From contig JAILFH010000114.1 of assembly GCA_024697645.1 (NCBI GenBank), positions 1 to 64,000 on the forward strand: a stretch of DNA of 64,000 bases, read 5' to 3'. This stretch comes from Prevotella sp. (lineage in GTDB: Bacteria > Bacteroidota > Bacteroidia > Bacteroidales > Bacteroidaceae). Shown piece after piece: positions 8,259 to 17,114 of this stretch (its first letter is position 1; the number at the start of each line of letters is the position of its first letter). A program made the position numbers and the translations under genes. Under the pieces are notes generated by a model. That model saw nothing but the letters and a program-made list of their open reading frames with translations, searched no databases and was not told the origin of the DNA.

Positions 8259-10472
8259 CTAGAGGGGAATGACAAGTTGCAGTCGCCACGAACGACCGGG
8301 CATGGGATAGTGAGCCACAAGGTCGTATTGACAGTCGAAGACGTTCTGAAGCGTGAAACGAAGCGTGAGAGGCTGCGATTCACGAGAAGCCGAATGAGGA
8401 TAAGACTTGTGATGAGCCTGATACCTATGAGAGAAAAGCCTGAAGCGAGGGAAGGTACGCCAGAGGGAAATGTCGGTAGTCGCAAAAGGATCAATGCGAG
8501 TACCAGCACTATGCTCAACTGTGGTCCAACGCGCCGTCTGACCACTGAGCGAAGCAGAGACGTTGACCCATGGATTTTCCCACGAGAGTGTGGCACAATA
8601 GGAATGTATGGGCGTATAGGGAAGTTGATTATGATAGGATGATGAACTTCGATTGGTGGTATTCATCGCACGCTGCAGACTATAATTTCCACTGAGGGCA
8701 AGCGTGTGGCGAGAATTGAAGTGATAGGCGGCATTGGCAGTGAGATCAAGACCGAGAATGGTTGCCGAACTGAGGTTCATGATGCGCCAAACGAACATAT
8801 TGAAGGGAATCGCCACTATCTTATCAGTCACTCGATTGGCATAGGCATCAAGCGTGAACTGAGTAGCAAGTGGCTGAGAAGGTCGAGACTCCCAAGTTAG
8901 TCCAAGGTTCAATTGCGAGGCAATCTCAGGGCGAAGAGACGCCGAACCAATATGATAGAAATAGAGTTCGTTAAAGGTAGGCAAGCGGAAGATGCGCTTT
9001 GCCATCAGCCGGAGATATAGTTGCTCGTGGGGCAGCAATCGATAGGACAGGCTTAGAGAAGGCGAGAAACTGGAATGACTGGAGGAATTGGAAGAACTTG
9101 ATGTACTCGAGGAACTAGACAAACTAGACAAACTCGAAGAGTTTGATAAACTTAAGGAACCAGACGAAGGTTCTTCCTGGCTGGAATCGTGAGAATAGTG
9201 ATAAAGTACACGCGCCACAAGGGTCAGGCGTTCCCATTGCGCTTTGGCTGCAAGAGATTGCAAGAGAAGCAGGCGATGCGGATGACTGGCATAGGTAGAA
9301 ATCGTGCTATTCAGCGAATTGTGCTGGATATCAACCGCATAGTCGAGCGAAAGCCAGTTTGTTGGCTCATAGAGCAAAGACCCAGAAGCATAGGCTTCGC
9401 GTTGCCAATAACGGGCGTCACCCAATCCGCTCCCCGGTGTACGATTCTCATAGTTGGTGTGACTCCAATTGTACTTTGCATTCACCAAGAGAGACCATTG
9501 ACTGGAAAACTGTGAACGCAGGCGAAGTTGACCAAAAGCTGTCTGCTCGGCAAGTCGTTCATGGTTCTCGCTTGTGTATAGATGAACGATTCCTGGCAAA
9601 CGGCGATGGTTATTATAATAGTAAGCCTTTGCCGAAAGAACGTGATGAATGTTTGGTTGCCAAGTGAGCCCCAACTCACCATGACCCACATTCATACGGC
9701 TATTCGTACGATGCTCACGCGTGGTAAGGGTGAGATTGTGAAGGGTGAACGGATAGTCGTTATCGGCATGAAAGAAATCACCAATGGCAGTAAGACGAAG
9801 CGAGGGAACCGTTTCCCCTACCCCATCTGAAGATGATTCCGATGCATTCAAAAGATTCTGGAAAAAACGGAAAGAAGGATTGACAAGTCCGAAAGAACCC
9901 ACATTCAACAAAGCCTCAGCATGGGAAGGCTGCCAAATGGAGGTTTCGCTTAGTGTCTCAGTTTCAAGATGAAGAGTGGCTGCAGCCGCCTGATTACGAG
10001 CAGGTTGAAAGATATTGTCATCGTCGCCTATGACAAGGCGAAGCGAAGAAAGTTGATCAAGGGAATAGCGTGAGAGGTCAATCTCGCCAGTCTGACAATC
10101 AGAGAGCGCGATACCATCGTAGACGACTGCTGTATGACGCGCACCAATGCCTCTTACCGAAACGGTCTTCATGCCCCCTGCCCCACCATAGTCACGAATG
10201 GTAATTCCCGCCATATGACGAAGTGCGTCAGTCATGGTGTGAAGTCCAAGACAAAGCATGCGGTTGCGATCAATCTGCTGAACTGGAACACTGGCTCGAA
10301 TGGGGCTCGTCTGACGTTCGGCCACGACTTCCACTCGCTGCAATTCCTGAACTGATTGCAACGTGCTGTCGGTCTGTGCCCATAGGAAACAGGCAGAACA
10401 TGACAGAACTACACAGAAAACGGAGCGCAAGTGCTCGGCACCCCACTTTTCAGTAATCAACTTACGATACAT
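8259..10472 (-). CDS. btuB: BtuB-like TonB-dependent outer membrane receptor
   Basis: The 737-residue protein has a long-n-region signal peptide ending near FLWAQ (about residue 33). It then has a TonB-box-like stretch (LQRVEVVAER), a plug domain (about 45-165, with SVRGIGARHTAVVYDGIALSD) and a 22-strand-type barrel ending LQLVIPL. It would move cobalamin across the outer membrane using TonB energy. A cobalamin riboswitch upstream and a BtuG-like gene downstream support a B12 substrate. Residues about 432-470 form a serine-rich insert (SSLSSLSSSSSTSSSSNSS) encoded by short DNA repeats, probably in an extracellular loop. The start at 10472 is the only ATG before the signal segment. Confidence 0.85.
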   Translation of the reverse strand: MYRKLITEKWGAEHLRSVFCVVLSCSACFLWAQTDSTLQSVQELQRVEVVAERQTSPIRASVPVQQIDRNRMLCLGLHTMTDALRHMAGITIRDYGGAGGMKTVSVRGIGARHTAVVYDGIALSDCQTGEIDLSRYSLDQLSSLRLVIGDDDNIFQPARNQAAAATLHLETETLSETSIWQPSHAEALLNVGSFGLVNPSFRFFQNLLNASESSSDGVGETVPSLRLTAIGDFFHADNDYPFTLHNLTLTTREHRTNSRMNVGHGELGLTWQPNIHHVLSAKAYYYNNHRRLPGIVHLYTSENHERLAEQTAFGQLRLRSQFSSQWSLLVNAKYNWSHTNYENRTPGSGLGDARYWQREAYASGSLLYEPTNWLSLDYAVDIQHNSLNSTISTYASHPHRLLLLQSLAAKAQWERLTLVARVLYHYSHDSSQEEPSSGSLSLSNSSSLSSLSSSSSTSSSSNSSSHSSFSPSLSLSYRLLPHEQLYLRLMAKRIFRLPTFNELYFYHIGSASLRPEIASQLNLGLTWESRPSQPLATQFTLDAYANRVTDKIVAIPFNMFVWRIMNLSSATILGLDLTANAAYHFNSRHTLALSGNYSLQRAMNTTNRSSSSYHNQLPYTPIHSYCATLSWENPWVNVSASLSGQTARWTTVEHSAGTRIDPFATTDISLWRTFPRFRLFSHRYQAHHKSYPHSASRESQPLTLRFTLQNVFDCQYDLVAHYPMPGRSWRLQLVIPL
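9070..9165. repeat. In-frame repeat array encoding a serine-rich loop
   Basis: On the + strand, 10-base units like AACTAGACAA and ACTCGAAGAG repeat. Read on the - strand they code for Ser-rich sequence inside the BtuB-like barrel. The units resemble those in the gap at 8205-8256. Confidence 0.65.
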
Positions 10473-10529
10473 TCACAAAGAACTGTTTTTCCCCTTCCCT
10501 TCACTCGAGGGTATAGGAACGCGCAGTAG

Positions 10530-10850
10530 CGCGACAACGGCAGGTCTTCTGACTTGCAGCCCGAGTAGAACGCCTTCCCAAGACGGAATTTTCCAAAGTA
10601 ACAAAATGCAAAGTAACAAAGTAACAAGGTAACAAAGTAACATAGTAAGTAGAAACTTGAAACCTGAAACTTGAAACTCGTAACCTGAATCTTGAAACTT
10701 GAAACTCGAAACTTGAAACTTTCTTCCGCCTCAGTGGCATTGTGTTCGGCTCTTAGATAAGGACTGCTTACAGCAGCGGGACTGTTCAGGATTCTCACCT
10801 GATTCCCTTTTAATCGCCCTCAGAGAGAGGTAACGAACCAATTGCGAGTG
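10530..10850 (-). promoter_or_regulatory. Cobalamin riboswitch
   Basis: Read on the - strand, the class landmarks appear in order: GGGAATCAGGTGAGAATCCTG, then CAGTCCCGCTGCTGTAAGCA (about 10763-10800), then the B12 box core GCCACTG (10732-10738), then GGGAAGGCG and CAAGTCAGAAGACCTGCC (about 10540-10555). The switch ends about 65 bases before the btuB-like start. A GC hairpin (CGCGCTACTGCGCG, near 10519-10532) and a purine-rich ribosome site lie between, as expected for an expression platform. High cobalamin should lower expression of both genes. The part between GCCACTG and GGGAAGGCG is greatly enlarged by repeats. Confidence 0.93.
10590..10725. repeat. Tandem repeats inserted in the riboswitch
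   Basis: From 10595 to about 10650 the units are 8-mers of the AACAAAGT family. From about 10650 to 10725 they are GAAACTTGAAACTC-type units of roughly 7 and 14 bases. Both conserved riboswitch halves are intact on either side. Confidence 0.85.
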
Positions 10851-10881
10851 CGAAGGTACAAAAAAAATCTCATCCCACAAA
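10851..10881 (-). promoter_or_regulatory. Promoter of the B12 riboswitch operon
   Basis: On the - strand the -7 box is TACCTTCG (10851-10858, one mismatch to TAnnTTTG). TTTG lies 19 bases upstream at 10878-10881. That TTTG sits in the loop of the hairpin at 10868-10890. Confidence 0.65.
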
Positions 10882-10890
10882 GGGATGAGA
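10868..10890. terminator. Bidirectional hairpin terminator
   Basis: TCTCATCCC (10868-10876) pairs with GGGATGAGA (10882-10890). A T tract follows on both strands (8 on the -, 6-7 on the +). It would stop read-through from the transporter gene at 11228 before the riboswitch promoter. Confidence 0.8.
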
Positions 10891-10919
10891 CCTTTTTTAT
10901 ATATACAGTTCTTTGTCTA

Positions 10920-11227
10920 CTTCGAAAGGCTATTCAAAACCATTCTGAACTATTCATACCCATTCTGAACAACTCTGAACCGCCCGAAAGGCAAAGTTAC
11001 TTTGTTACCTTGTTACTTTGTTACTTTGAAAAGGCCATTCATAACAATTCAGAACCAATCATAACCATTCTGAACAGCCCGAAAGGCAAAGTTACTTTGT
11101 TACCTTGTTACTTTGTTACTTTGAAAAGGCCATTCAAAACCATTCTGATCTAATCAGAACAACTCTGAACCGCCCGAAGGGCGAAGTTACCTTGTTACTT
11201 TGTTACCTTGTTACTTTGTTACCTTGG
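10920..11227. repeat. About 100 bp composite repeat, three copies
   Basis: Each copy has 10-mers of the ATTCTGAACA type, then CGCCCGAAAGGC (or a variant), then 8-mers TTGTTACT/TTGTTACC and GAAAAGGCC. The array runs up to the stop codon of the 11228 gene. No coding is likely. Confidence 0.8.
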
Positions 11228-12796
11228 CTAAACTCCCATAAAGGCCTTGACAAGCAGGTATACAAGAGGTATCGTAATCAGGAACACTCCAATGATATCG
11301 AGGATAATACCAGCCTTGATCATCTTCGTGATGGGGATATAGCCTGAAGCATAGACGATGGCGTTCGGCGGAGTCGATACAGGCAGCATGAATGCAAGCG
11401 ATGTACAGAGTGCCATGACAACGCAAACAGGAATAGGACTGAAGCCAAGCGACAGAGCCGTAGCAATAGCAATCGGACCCATCAGGTTGGCCACAGCAGT
11501 ATTGGACGTGAGTTCTGAGAGGAACAGAGAAGTTACTGCGAACAGCGTCAGGAAGACAATCTCCGAAGGATTACCACCCATCATACTTGTCAGCGACTCA
11601 CCAATCCATTGAGACAGACCCGTTGAGAAGACCATTCCACCGATAGCCAGACCGCCACCGAAGAGAAGCAATGTGCCCCATTCAACACCTTTGACGCCTT
11701 CCTTCCAATCAAGGGTCATCTTGCCAGACTTGTCAACAGGCATCAAGAACAGAAGCAGACCACCAATCATAGCAGCGATAGCCTCTGGGAAGTACTTGTT
11801 ATAAGTCTTTACAACATCAGCATCCAAAGCATCGGGAGCAATATTCTGAATAGCGCTGAGAACGCCAGGAAGTACCCACAACGTAACAGCAACGATGAAA
11901 GCAATAAGAGTGTTCTTCTGGGCACGGGTCCATTTTCCAAGACCTTTCACACGCTCCTGGATGAAATCCTGAGCACCCTCGATGTGCTCAACATCGGCAG
12001 GGAACATCTTCTGAAGAACGAAATAAGTCACAATGAAATAGAGAATCATAGCAATAGAGCCCCAAACCATCCAGTCAAAGAAGGTAATCTGAGGAGCATC
12101 GGGTGCCAACTCTCTGATGAAGCCCATCATAATAATATTAGGAGGAGTTCCAATCGGGGTGAGCACACCACCAATAGAACAAGCATAGGCCGTCATCAAC
12201 ATCAGACCTGTTGAATATTTATATGTTCTCAAGTCGATGTGTTTGCCGTTAGCAGCCATCATCTCACGAATTGCTTCCAGCAGACCAAGAGCAATGGGGA
12301 ACATCATTGCTGCAGTGGCGGTGTTACTAATCCAACCAGAGCAAAGCATACAGGCCAAACCAATTGCCAAGAAGATACGACGTGGCGAGTCGCCTACCCA
12401 TTTCATCGACATGATGCCATAGGCTATGCGTTTGTCAAGACCATTCACCATCATTCCCTTTGCAATCAAGAAACCGCCCATGAACAGGAAAATCATCGGG
12501 CTGGCAAATGCAGAGAATGCATCTTTCACTGATACGACACCAAAAACTACGCAGAGGGTCGGTCCGAGAAGTGAAGTGACGGGGATGGGTACTGGTTCAC
12601 AAATCCACCAGAATGCAACAAACGTCACAATGGCCAGCAGTTTGTGAGCCTCGGGTGACAACCCGGCAATAGGTGTGAGATAAACTAAAAGGGCACAAAT
12701 AGGACCCATAATGGCACCAAAAATATGGCGCTTGCGATCAAATGCGGCTTCCTTATGACTAATTCGAGCCGCAGTAGTTTTTTCTTCTGTACTCAT
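11228..12796 (-). CDS. DASS/SLC13 family sodium:anion symporter, paralog 1
   Basis: The protein is 522 residues from the chosen start, MSTEEKTTAAR. The frame stays open 40 codons further, but that part overlaps the promoter. It shows about 11 membrane segments. The two family signature pairs are present: SNTATAAMMFP with GTPPNIIMMG in the first half, and SNTAVANLMGP with STPPNAIVYASGY in the second. These SNT and TPPN motifs form the sodium and carboxylate sites in DASS transporters of dicarboxylates such as succinate, fumarate and malate, or sulfate. It would act in the inner membrane. The next gene upstream is a paralog, and each has its own promoter. Substrate is not settled by the sequence. 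Confidence 0.88.
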   Translation of the reverse strand: MSTEEKTTAARISHKEAAFDRKRHIFGAIMGPICALLVYLTPIAGLSPEAHKLLAIVTFVAFWWICEPVPIPVTSLLGPTLCVVFGVVSVKDAFSAFASPMIFLFMGGFLIAKGMMVNGLDKRIAYGIMSMKWVGDSPRRIFLAIGLACMLCSGWISNTATAAMMFPIALGLLEAIREMMAANGKHIDLRTYKYSTGLMLMTAYACSIGGVLTPIGTPPNIIMMGFIRELAPDAPQITFFDWMVWGSIAMILYFIVTYFVLQKMFPADVEHIEGAQDFIQERVKGLGKWTRAQKNTLIAFIVAVTLWVLPGVLSAIQNIAPDALDADVVKTYNKYFPEAIAAMIGGLLLFLMPVDKSGKMTLDWKEGVKGVEWGTLLLFGGGLAIGGMVFSTGLSQWIGESLTSMMGGNPSEIVFLTLFAVTSLFLSELTSNTAVANLMGPIAIATALSLGFSPIPVCVVMALCTSLAFMLPVSTPPNAIVYASGYIPITKMIKAGIILDIIGVFLITIPLVYLLVKAFMGV

Positions 12797-12854
12797 TTTG
12801 CTAATAGTTATGTAGTTTTTAATCAAAAAATAACGATAGATTTTAACTATTGTG

Positions 12855-12885
12855 CAAATATAATAATTATTTCTGAACGAACAAA
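12855..12885 (-). promoter_or_regulatory. Promoter of the 11228-12796 transporter gene
   Basis: On the - strand TATATTTG (12855-12862) matches TAnnTTTG. TTTG lies 19 bases upstream at 12882-12885. Confidence 0.7.
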
Positions 12886-12892
12886 AAAAATT

Positions 12893-12957
12893 GTAAAAAA
12901 AAACACAATTCATCATCAGCCGACAAAACTCTTTGCTGGTTGATGATGAATTGTTAT
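12893..12957 (-). terminator. Long hairpin terminator between the two transporter genes
   Basis: ACAATTCATCATCA (905-918 of 12 kb) pairs with TGATGATGAATTGT (12941-12954), extended by GCC with GGT. A T run follows on the - strand. It closes the 13028-14533 transcript. Confidence 0.85.
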
Positions 12958-13027
12958 TTTCTTATTCTGCTATGGTAAGCAGAAACAAGAAAACTATAAA
13001 AATGTTCTAAAGACTAAGAGCCAATAC

Positions 13028-14533
13028 TTAAATTATTCCTGCCTTTGCGATGAAGTAAAGCATGACGTAGCCCAGGACGATGGAGATCAAGCCAATGACC
13101 AAACCAATTCGAGCCATATCGTTCTGCTTTACGAGGTTCGTAGCATAAGCCAATGCGTTCGGCGGTGTCGAAATCGGCAACACCATTGCACTTGATGCAG
13201 CAATAGCCACGCCGATGAGCACTGTAGGAGTACCACCGATGGCAGCAAGTTTGTCGCCCATAGCGCCACATACAACAGCAAGAATAGGCATGAGCAAGGC
13301 TGCAGTTGCAGAGTTCGAGATGAAATTCGACAGTGCATAGCAGATGACGCCCGAAAGAATCAAGATGAACAGCGGTGAGAATTCGCCGAAGGGAATGCTC
13401 TTAACAGCATTGGCTGCCAGACCTGATGAATTCAGACCATAACCAAGCGCAAAACCACCAGCAACCATCCAGATAACAGACCAGTTGATTTCCTCAAGGT
13501 CGTACTTCGTGATGACACCTGTCAGGGCAAACACTACGAACGGAATCAATGCAACGGTATAAGAGTTGATACCTGTGAGTTTATCGGTAAGCCAGAGGAG
13601 CACGGTGACGATGAAGGTAACGATGACAATATAGGTACGAACTTCTTTCTTCATGCCGCCTTCAATCTTCAGTTCAACAGTCTTCTGTGAGAATGGGAAC
13701 ATGGTCTTCAGTACCCACCAACTGATAATCAGCAATACAATAACGAGCGGGAACATGAACGACATCCACTCACCGAAGCCAATACCCATGTTCAGACCTT
13801 CGGGATCGTTCAGATATTTCATAGCGATGGTGTTTGGAGGTGTACCGATAGGAGTACCCATACCACCAAGGTTGGCTGCGACAGGAATAGAGAGCGCCAT
13901 TGCGATGCGGCCCTTACCCTCTGGAGGCAACTGTTTGAATACTGGTGTAAGGAACGTCAGCATCATAGCTGCTGTAGCCGTGTTGGAAACGAACATTGAG
14001 AACAAACCCGTAATGAGCAGGAAGCCCAGAAGCACATTCTCACTCTTCGAACCGAAAGGTTTCAGCAAAGCCTTGGCCAACTGTGCATCAAGACCTGTCT
14101 TCGTAGCAGCAATAGCCAAGATGAATCCACCAATAAACAGCATGATAACAGGGTCGGCAAAACATGCCATAATGCCCTTGTAGGAAAGGAGTTCGCCCAC
14201 TTCCTCGGGGTCGCACATCCACTTGATACCACTATCGCTCGTGAATATCAGCATCAGACCCATGATAGCAACAGAAGTTGCCCACGATGGTACCACTTCG
14301 AGTATCCACATCAGCGTGGCAAACGCGAAAATGGCAATAATGCGCTGTTGCACAACAGTCAGTCCTTCAATGCCGAAAGCCGATGTTGGCAGATTCCATA
14401 ACAAAAGGGTCACAAACAAAACGAAAAGTGCCTGTGCCGTCTTCTTAAACACTCTGTTGGGGTGGAAACGTTTCTCATGGCGCACCTTGTGATACGCCTC
14501 TACAAGATCAAATCCTCTAAAACTCTTAAACAT
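13028..14533 (-). CDS. DASS/SLC13 family sodium:anion symporter, paralog 2
   Basis: This 501-residue membrane protein begins MFKSFRGFDLVEAYHKVRHEKR, a basic cytosolic N terminus, and has about 11 membrane segments. Signature motifs are SNTATAAMMLTFL and GTPIGTPPNTIAMKYL in the first half, and SNSATAALLMPI and PISTPPNALAYATNLV in the second. Length and motifs match DASS transporters. It differs clearly from the neighbouring paralog, so the two probably handle different anions. A typical promoter precedes it, and a strong terminator separates it from the next gene. The S9 peptidase gene upstream ends before a separate terminator, so this is a single-gene unit. Confidence 0.88.
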   Translation of the reverse strand: MFKSFRGFDLVEAYHKVRHEKRFHPNRVFKKTAQALFVLFVTLLLWNLPTSAFGIEGLTVVQQRIIAIFAFATLMWILEVVPSWATSVAIMGLMLIFTSDSGIKWMCDPEEVGELLSYKGIMACFADPVIMLFIGGFILAIAATKTGLDAQLAKALLKPFGSKSENVLLGFLLITGLFSMFVSNTATAAMMLTFLTPVFKQLPPEGKGRIAMALSIPVAANLGGMGTPIGTPPNTIAMKYLNDPEGLNMGIGFGEWMSFMFPLVIVLLIISWWVLKTMFPFSQKTVELKIEGGMKKEVRTYIVIVTFIVTVLLWLTDKLTGINSYTVALIPFVVFALTGVITKYDLEEINWSVIWMVAGGFALGYGLNSSGLAANAVKSIPFGEFSPLFILILSGVICYALSNFISNSATAALLMPILAVVCGAMGDKLAAIGGTPTVLIGVAIAASSAMVLPISTPPNALAYATNLVKQNDMARIGLVIGLISIVLGYVMLYFIAKAGII

Positions 14534-14572
14534 TTTATTTACTAATTAGTACTAATCTCAATTTTGAGAGTG

Positions 14573-14604
14573 CAAAGGTACTAATTTTTAGCGAAACCCA
14601 CAAA
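14573..14604 (-). promoter_or_regulatory. Promoter of the 13028-14533 transporter gene
   Basis: On the - strand TACCTTTG (14573-14580) fits TAnnTTTG exactly. TTTG lies 20 bases upstream at 14601-14604. Confidence 0.75.
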
Positions 14605-14657
14605 ACAACCGATTTGACATAAGTCAAGAAATGCAGGTATTAAGGTTAGAAAAAACA

Positions 14658-14692
14658 GAGATTGCAAAACGCTCAAGCCATTTTGCAATCTC
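14658..14692 (-). terminator. Terminator of the large central operon
   Basis: GAGATTGCAAAA (14658-14669) pairs with TTTTGCAATCTC (14681-14692). CTGTTTTTTC follows on the - strand. It lies 65 bases after the S9 peptidase stop. Confidence 0.85.
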
Positions 14693-14757
14693 GACTTTAC
14701 AATGAGAAGTAAAATATAGATATTTTATCCCTTAATTAATCACGTCATTCCACTCTA

Positions 14758-17103
14758 TTACTTCGTCTTCACCTCACTCCACTTCGGTGGCTCTACACCA
14801 AGAAGGTGGCGGACAAAGAAGTCGTAGCGCTTGTGTTCACCATAACGCTCTCCCATAGTATGATGAACGCCTGGTAGAACGACAAGTTCAAAATCTTTAC
14901 CGGCACGAATCAGGGCATCGGCTACCTGCATAGTGCTGGCAGGGTCAACATTGTCGTCGAGTTCGCCAACAACAAGCATCAGTGGACGCTCAAGTTTAGA
15001 GGCGTGATAGACATTACTGCATTCTACATAGGAGGAATCGATGGGATAACTCATCCACTGCTCATTCCACCAGATTTTGTCCATACGATTGTCGTGACAG
15101 CCACAGGAAGAATAGGCTGCTTTGTAGAAATCACCATGAAGGAGTACAGCAGTCGTCGACTCCTGTCCACCTGCCGAAGCACCGAAAATGCCAACATTGT
15201 CTGCATCCATATAAGGATATTTCTCGGCTGCAGCACGAATCCATGCTTTACGGTCGGGGAATCCAGCATCCTTGAGGTTCTTATAGCAAACCTCCTCAAA
15301 CTCCTTACCACGCCAGGAAGTGCCCATTCCATCAAGTTGAACAACAATGAAACCAAGTTCAGCCAATGGGGTCATATTCCAGTTAAAGACACTGAACGAC
15401 TTCGGAGTGTAAGCATCACCAGGGCCTGCATAGATATACTCAATAACAGGATATTTCTTCGATGGGTCGAAATTGGTGGGACGTTGAATAACTCCCCACA
15501 TAGGCGTTTTACCATCACGGCCAGGAGCCACGAAAACCTCAGGAGCGCGCCAACCCTCAGCAAGCAATGGCTGGATATCAGCAGATTCGAGAAGGAGCCC
15601 ATCCCCAGCCTGTCCATTTGATGTACTTCCTAATGCATATAGTTTAGTTACAGGGGCCTTATCAGGCGAAGAATAGGTGTCAACAAGATACTGATGATCG
15701 CGGGAGAAAGATGCCCGGTGGTTTCCTTCCTCTGGAGTAAGTTCCTGGAAATCAGTACCATCGAAACGAACCGTGAAGTAATGAATATTATAGGGATCTT
15801 CATTTGCATGATAGCCTGAAGCCGTGAAATAGATGACTTGAGACTCCTCATCTACGTGAAGAACCTCACGCACGCACCAAGAACCACTTGTAATCTGCTT
15901 GCAGGAAAGAGGGAAACGAAGCGAAGCAGGAGAAGCCTCCTGAATGTTCAAAGTTTTTGACTTTGAGGCCTTACGCTTCTTTGAAACTGCTGCAGGCGAA
16001 TAGATATACAAATGATTCCAATTGTCACGCTCGCTAATCCAAAGCAAACGTCCATCCTTCAGCCAACGACGCCAGAGGCGGTTGTAGTTGACAAACTTCT
16101 CAGAACGTTCCTCAATAAGAGGAGTCAGACTGCCCGTCTCTGCATCCATTGCCAGAAGTTGATAGAGATGATGACCACGCTGATTATATTCCATCGTAAC
16201 ATAGCGGCTATCAGGTGTCCACTGGAACCATTCAAGATCATACTGATTAGGGAGAGCGCCCTCGCCAGCATCTTTTCTTTCGGCAAGAATCGTCTTATGA
16301 CCCGATGCATTTGAAGAATCCACTGTTAGAGTAAATATATAAGGAGTGCGCTGTGGGAGTTCATCACCAGGTTTCGCATATTCCTGTTTGTGAAGAATGG
16401 GTTGCAACTGGTCCTGAGGTGAAGATTCCACGTAATAGGCGTATCGCTTCTCTACAGGCTGACGTTTGCATACGAAAAGTTTGCGAGAATCAGGTGACCA
16501 ATAGATACGATTGCTATAATAGTTGCCAATAGTTCCATCCTGAGAAATCTGGCGTTTTTCGCTATAAGGACGTCCAACCTCATGAACGACGATATTGTAG
16601 CCTTCAACCCATGCTTCCAACTTGCCATCAGGCGAAGTAGCCAATCGCTGTTCCTGTTCCTCATCTACCTCCATCCAATGGCGCTGTTGCTGACGGAACG
16701 GAGTTGTACCTCTCCCACCCCATCCATTGGGGCGATTTCCAAAGCGACGCTGGCGCTCAGGCTGAGGAGAACGAAAAGCAGACAGAGCCTCATTCAGTTC
16801 CTTCTCTGAAGCAAATTCCTGCTTAGAGTTTTGGTCTAAATCACGAAGGATAAACCTCTGACCCTCAGGAGTTTGTATGGAATAGTGAAACACATGGGTG
16901 GAATCTACCCACTGAATATTCTGTGCCCAATGATAAACATTCTTCGTAGAAAATCTAGACTGGAGTGAATAAGCACGATTGTAGTCTTCGACTGTGCCCT
17001 GGGCTAAACATGTTGAAGTTCCAAGGACTGGAAGCATCATAATGGCTGCTGACACCATCAAGAACTTCTTAACTGGTTTGTAAGTAAATCTGGTTTTGTT
17101 CAT
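14758..17103 (-). CDS. S9 family (DPP-IV-like) serine peptidase, secreted
   Basis: The 781-residue protein has an N-terminal signal segment (about 1-36, ending TCLAQ). Residues about 45-540 show the beta-propeller pattern of the DPP-IV group (YWSPDSRKLF, FQWTPDSRYVTMEYNQRG). The alpha/beta hydrolase domain is at about 550-781. The nucleophile motif is GASAGG (Ser643), followed by an acid in GELDDNVDP (Asp716/717) and His in GVHHTMG (His747/748). These enzymes take dipeptides from N termini, typically after Pro or Ala, in the periplasm. It starts only 11 bases after the hybrid regulator and is the last gene of the operon. Post-proline cleavage would suit a proline-rich glycoprotein substrate, which is inference. 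Confidence 0.88.
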   Translation of the reverse strand: MNKTRFTYKPVKKFLMVSAAIMMLPVLGTSTCLAQGTVEDYNRAYSLQSRFSTKNVYHWAQNIQWVDSTHVFHYSIQTPEGQRFILRDLDQNSKQEFASEKELNEALSAFRSPQPERQRRFGNRPNGWGGRGTTPFRQQQRHWMEVDEEQEQRLATSPDGKLEAWVEGYNIVVHEVGRPYSEKRQISQDGTIGNYYSNRIYWSPDSRKLFVCKRQPVEKRYAYYVESSPQDQLQPILHKQEYAKPGDELPQRTPYIFTLTVDSSNASGHKTILAERKDAGEGALPNQYDLEWFQWTPDSRYVTMEYNQRGHHLYQLLAMDAETGSLTPLIEERSEKFVNYNRLWRRWLKDGRLLWISERDNWNHLYIYSPAAVSKKRKASKSKTLNIQEASPASLRFPLSCKQITSGSWCVREVLHVDEESQVIYFTASGYHANEDPYNIHYFTVRFDGTDFQELTPEEGNHRASFSRDHQYLVDTYSSPDKAPVTKLYALGSTSNGQAGDGLLLESADIQPLLAEGWRAPEVFVAPGRDGKTPMWGVIQRPTNFDPSKKYPVIEYIYAGPGDAYTPKSFSVFNWNMTPLAELGFIVVQLDGMGTSWRGKEFEEVCYKNLKDAGFPDRKAWIRAAAEKYPYMDADNVGIFGASAGGQESTTAVLLHGDFYKAAYSSCGCHDNRMDKIWWNEQWMSYPIDSSYVECSNVYHASKLERPLMLVVGELDDNVDPASTMQVADALIRAGKDFELVVLPGVHHTMGERYGEHKRYDFFVRHLLGVEPPKWSEVKTK

Positions 17104-17114
17104 ATTGTTGATAT

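Noticed and set aside
10841-11347. Frames of 80-103 codons near the B12 promoter
   Set aside because: They translate the composite repeat (LLCYFEKA) and cross the terminator hairpin.
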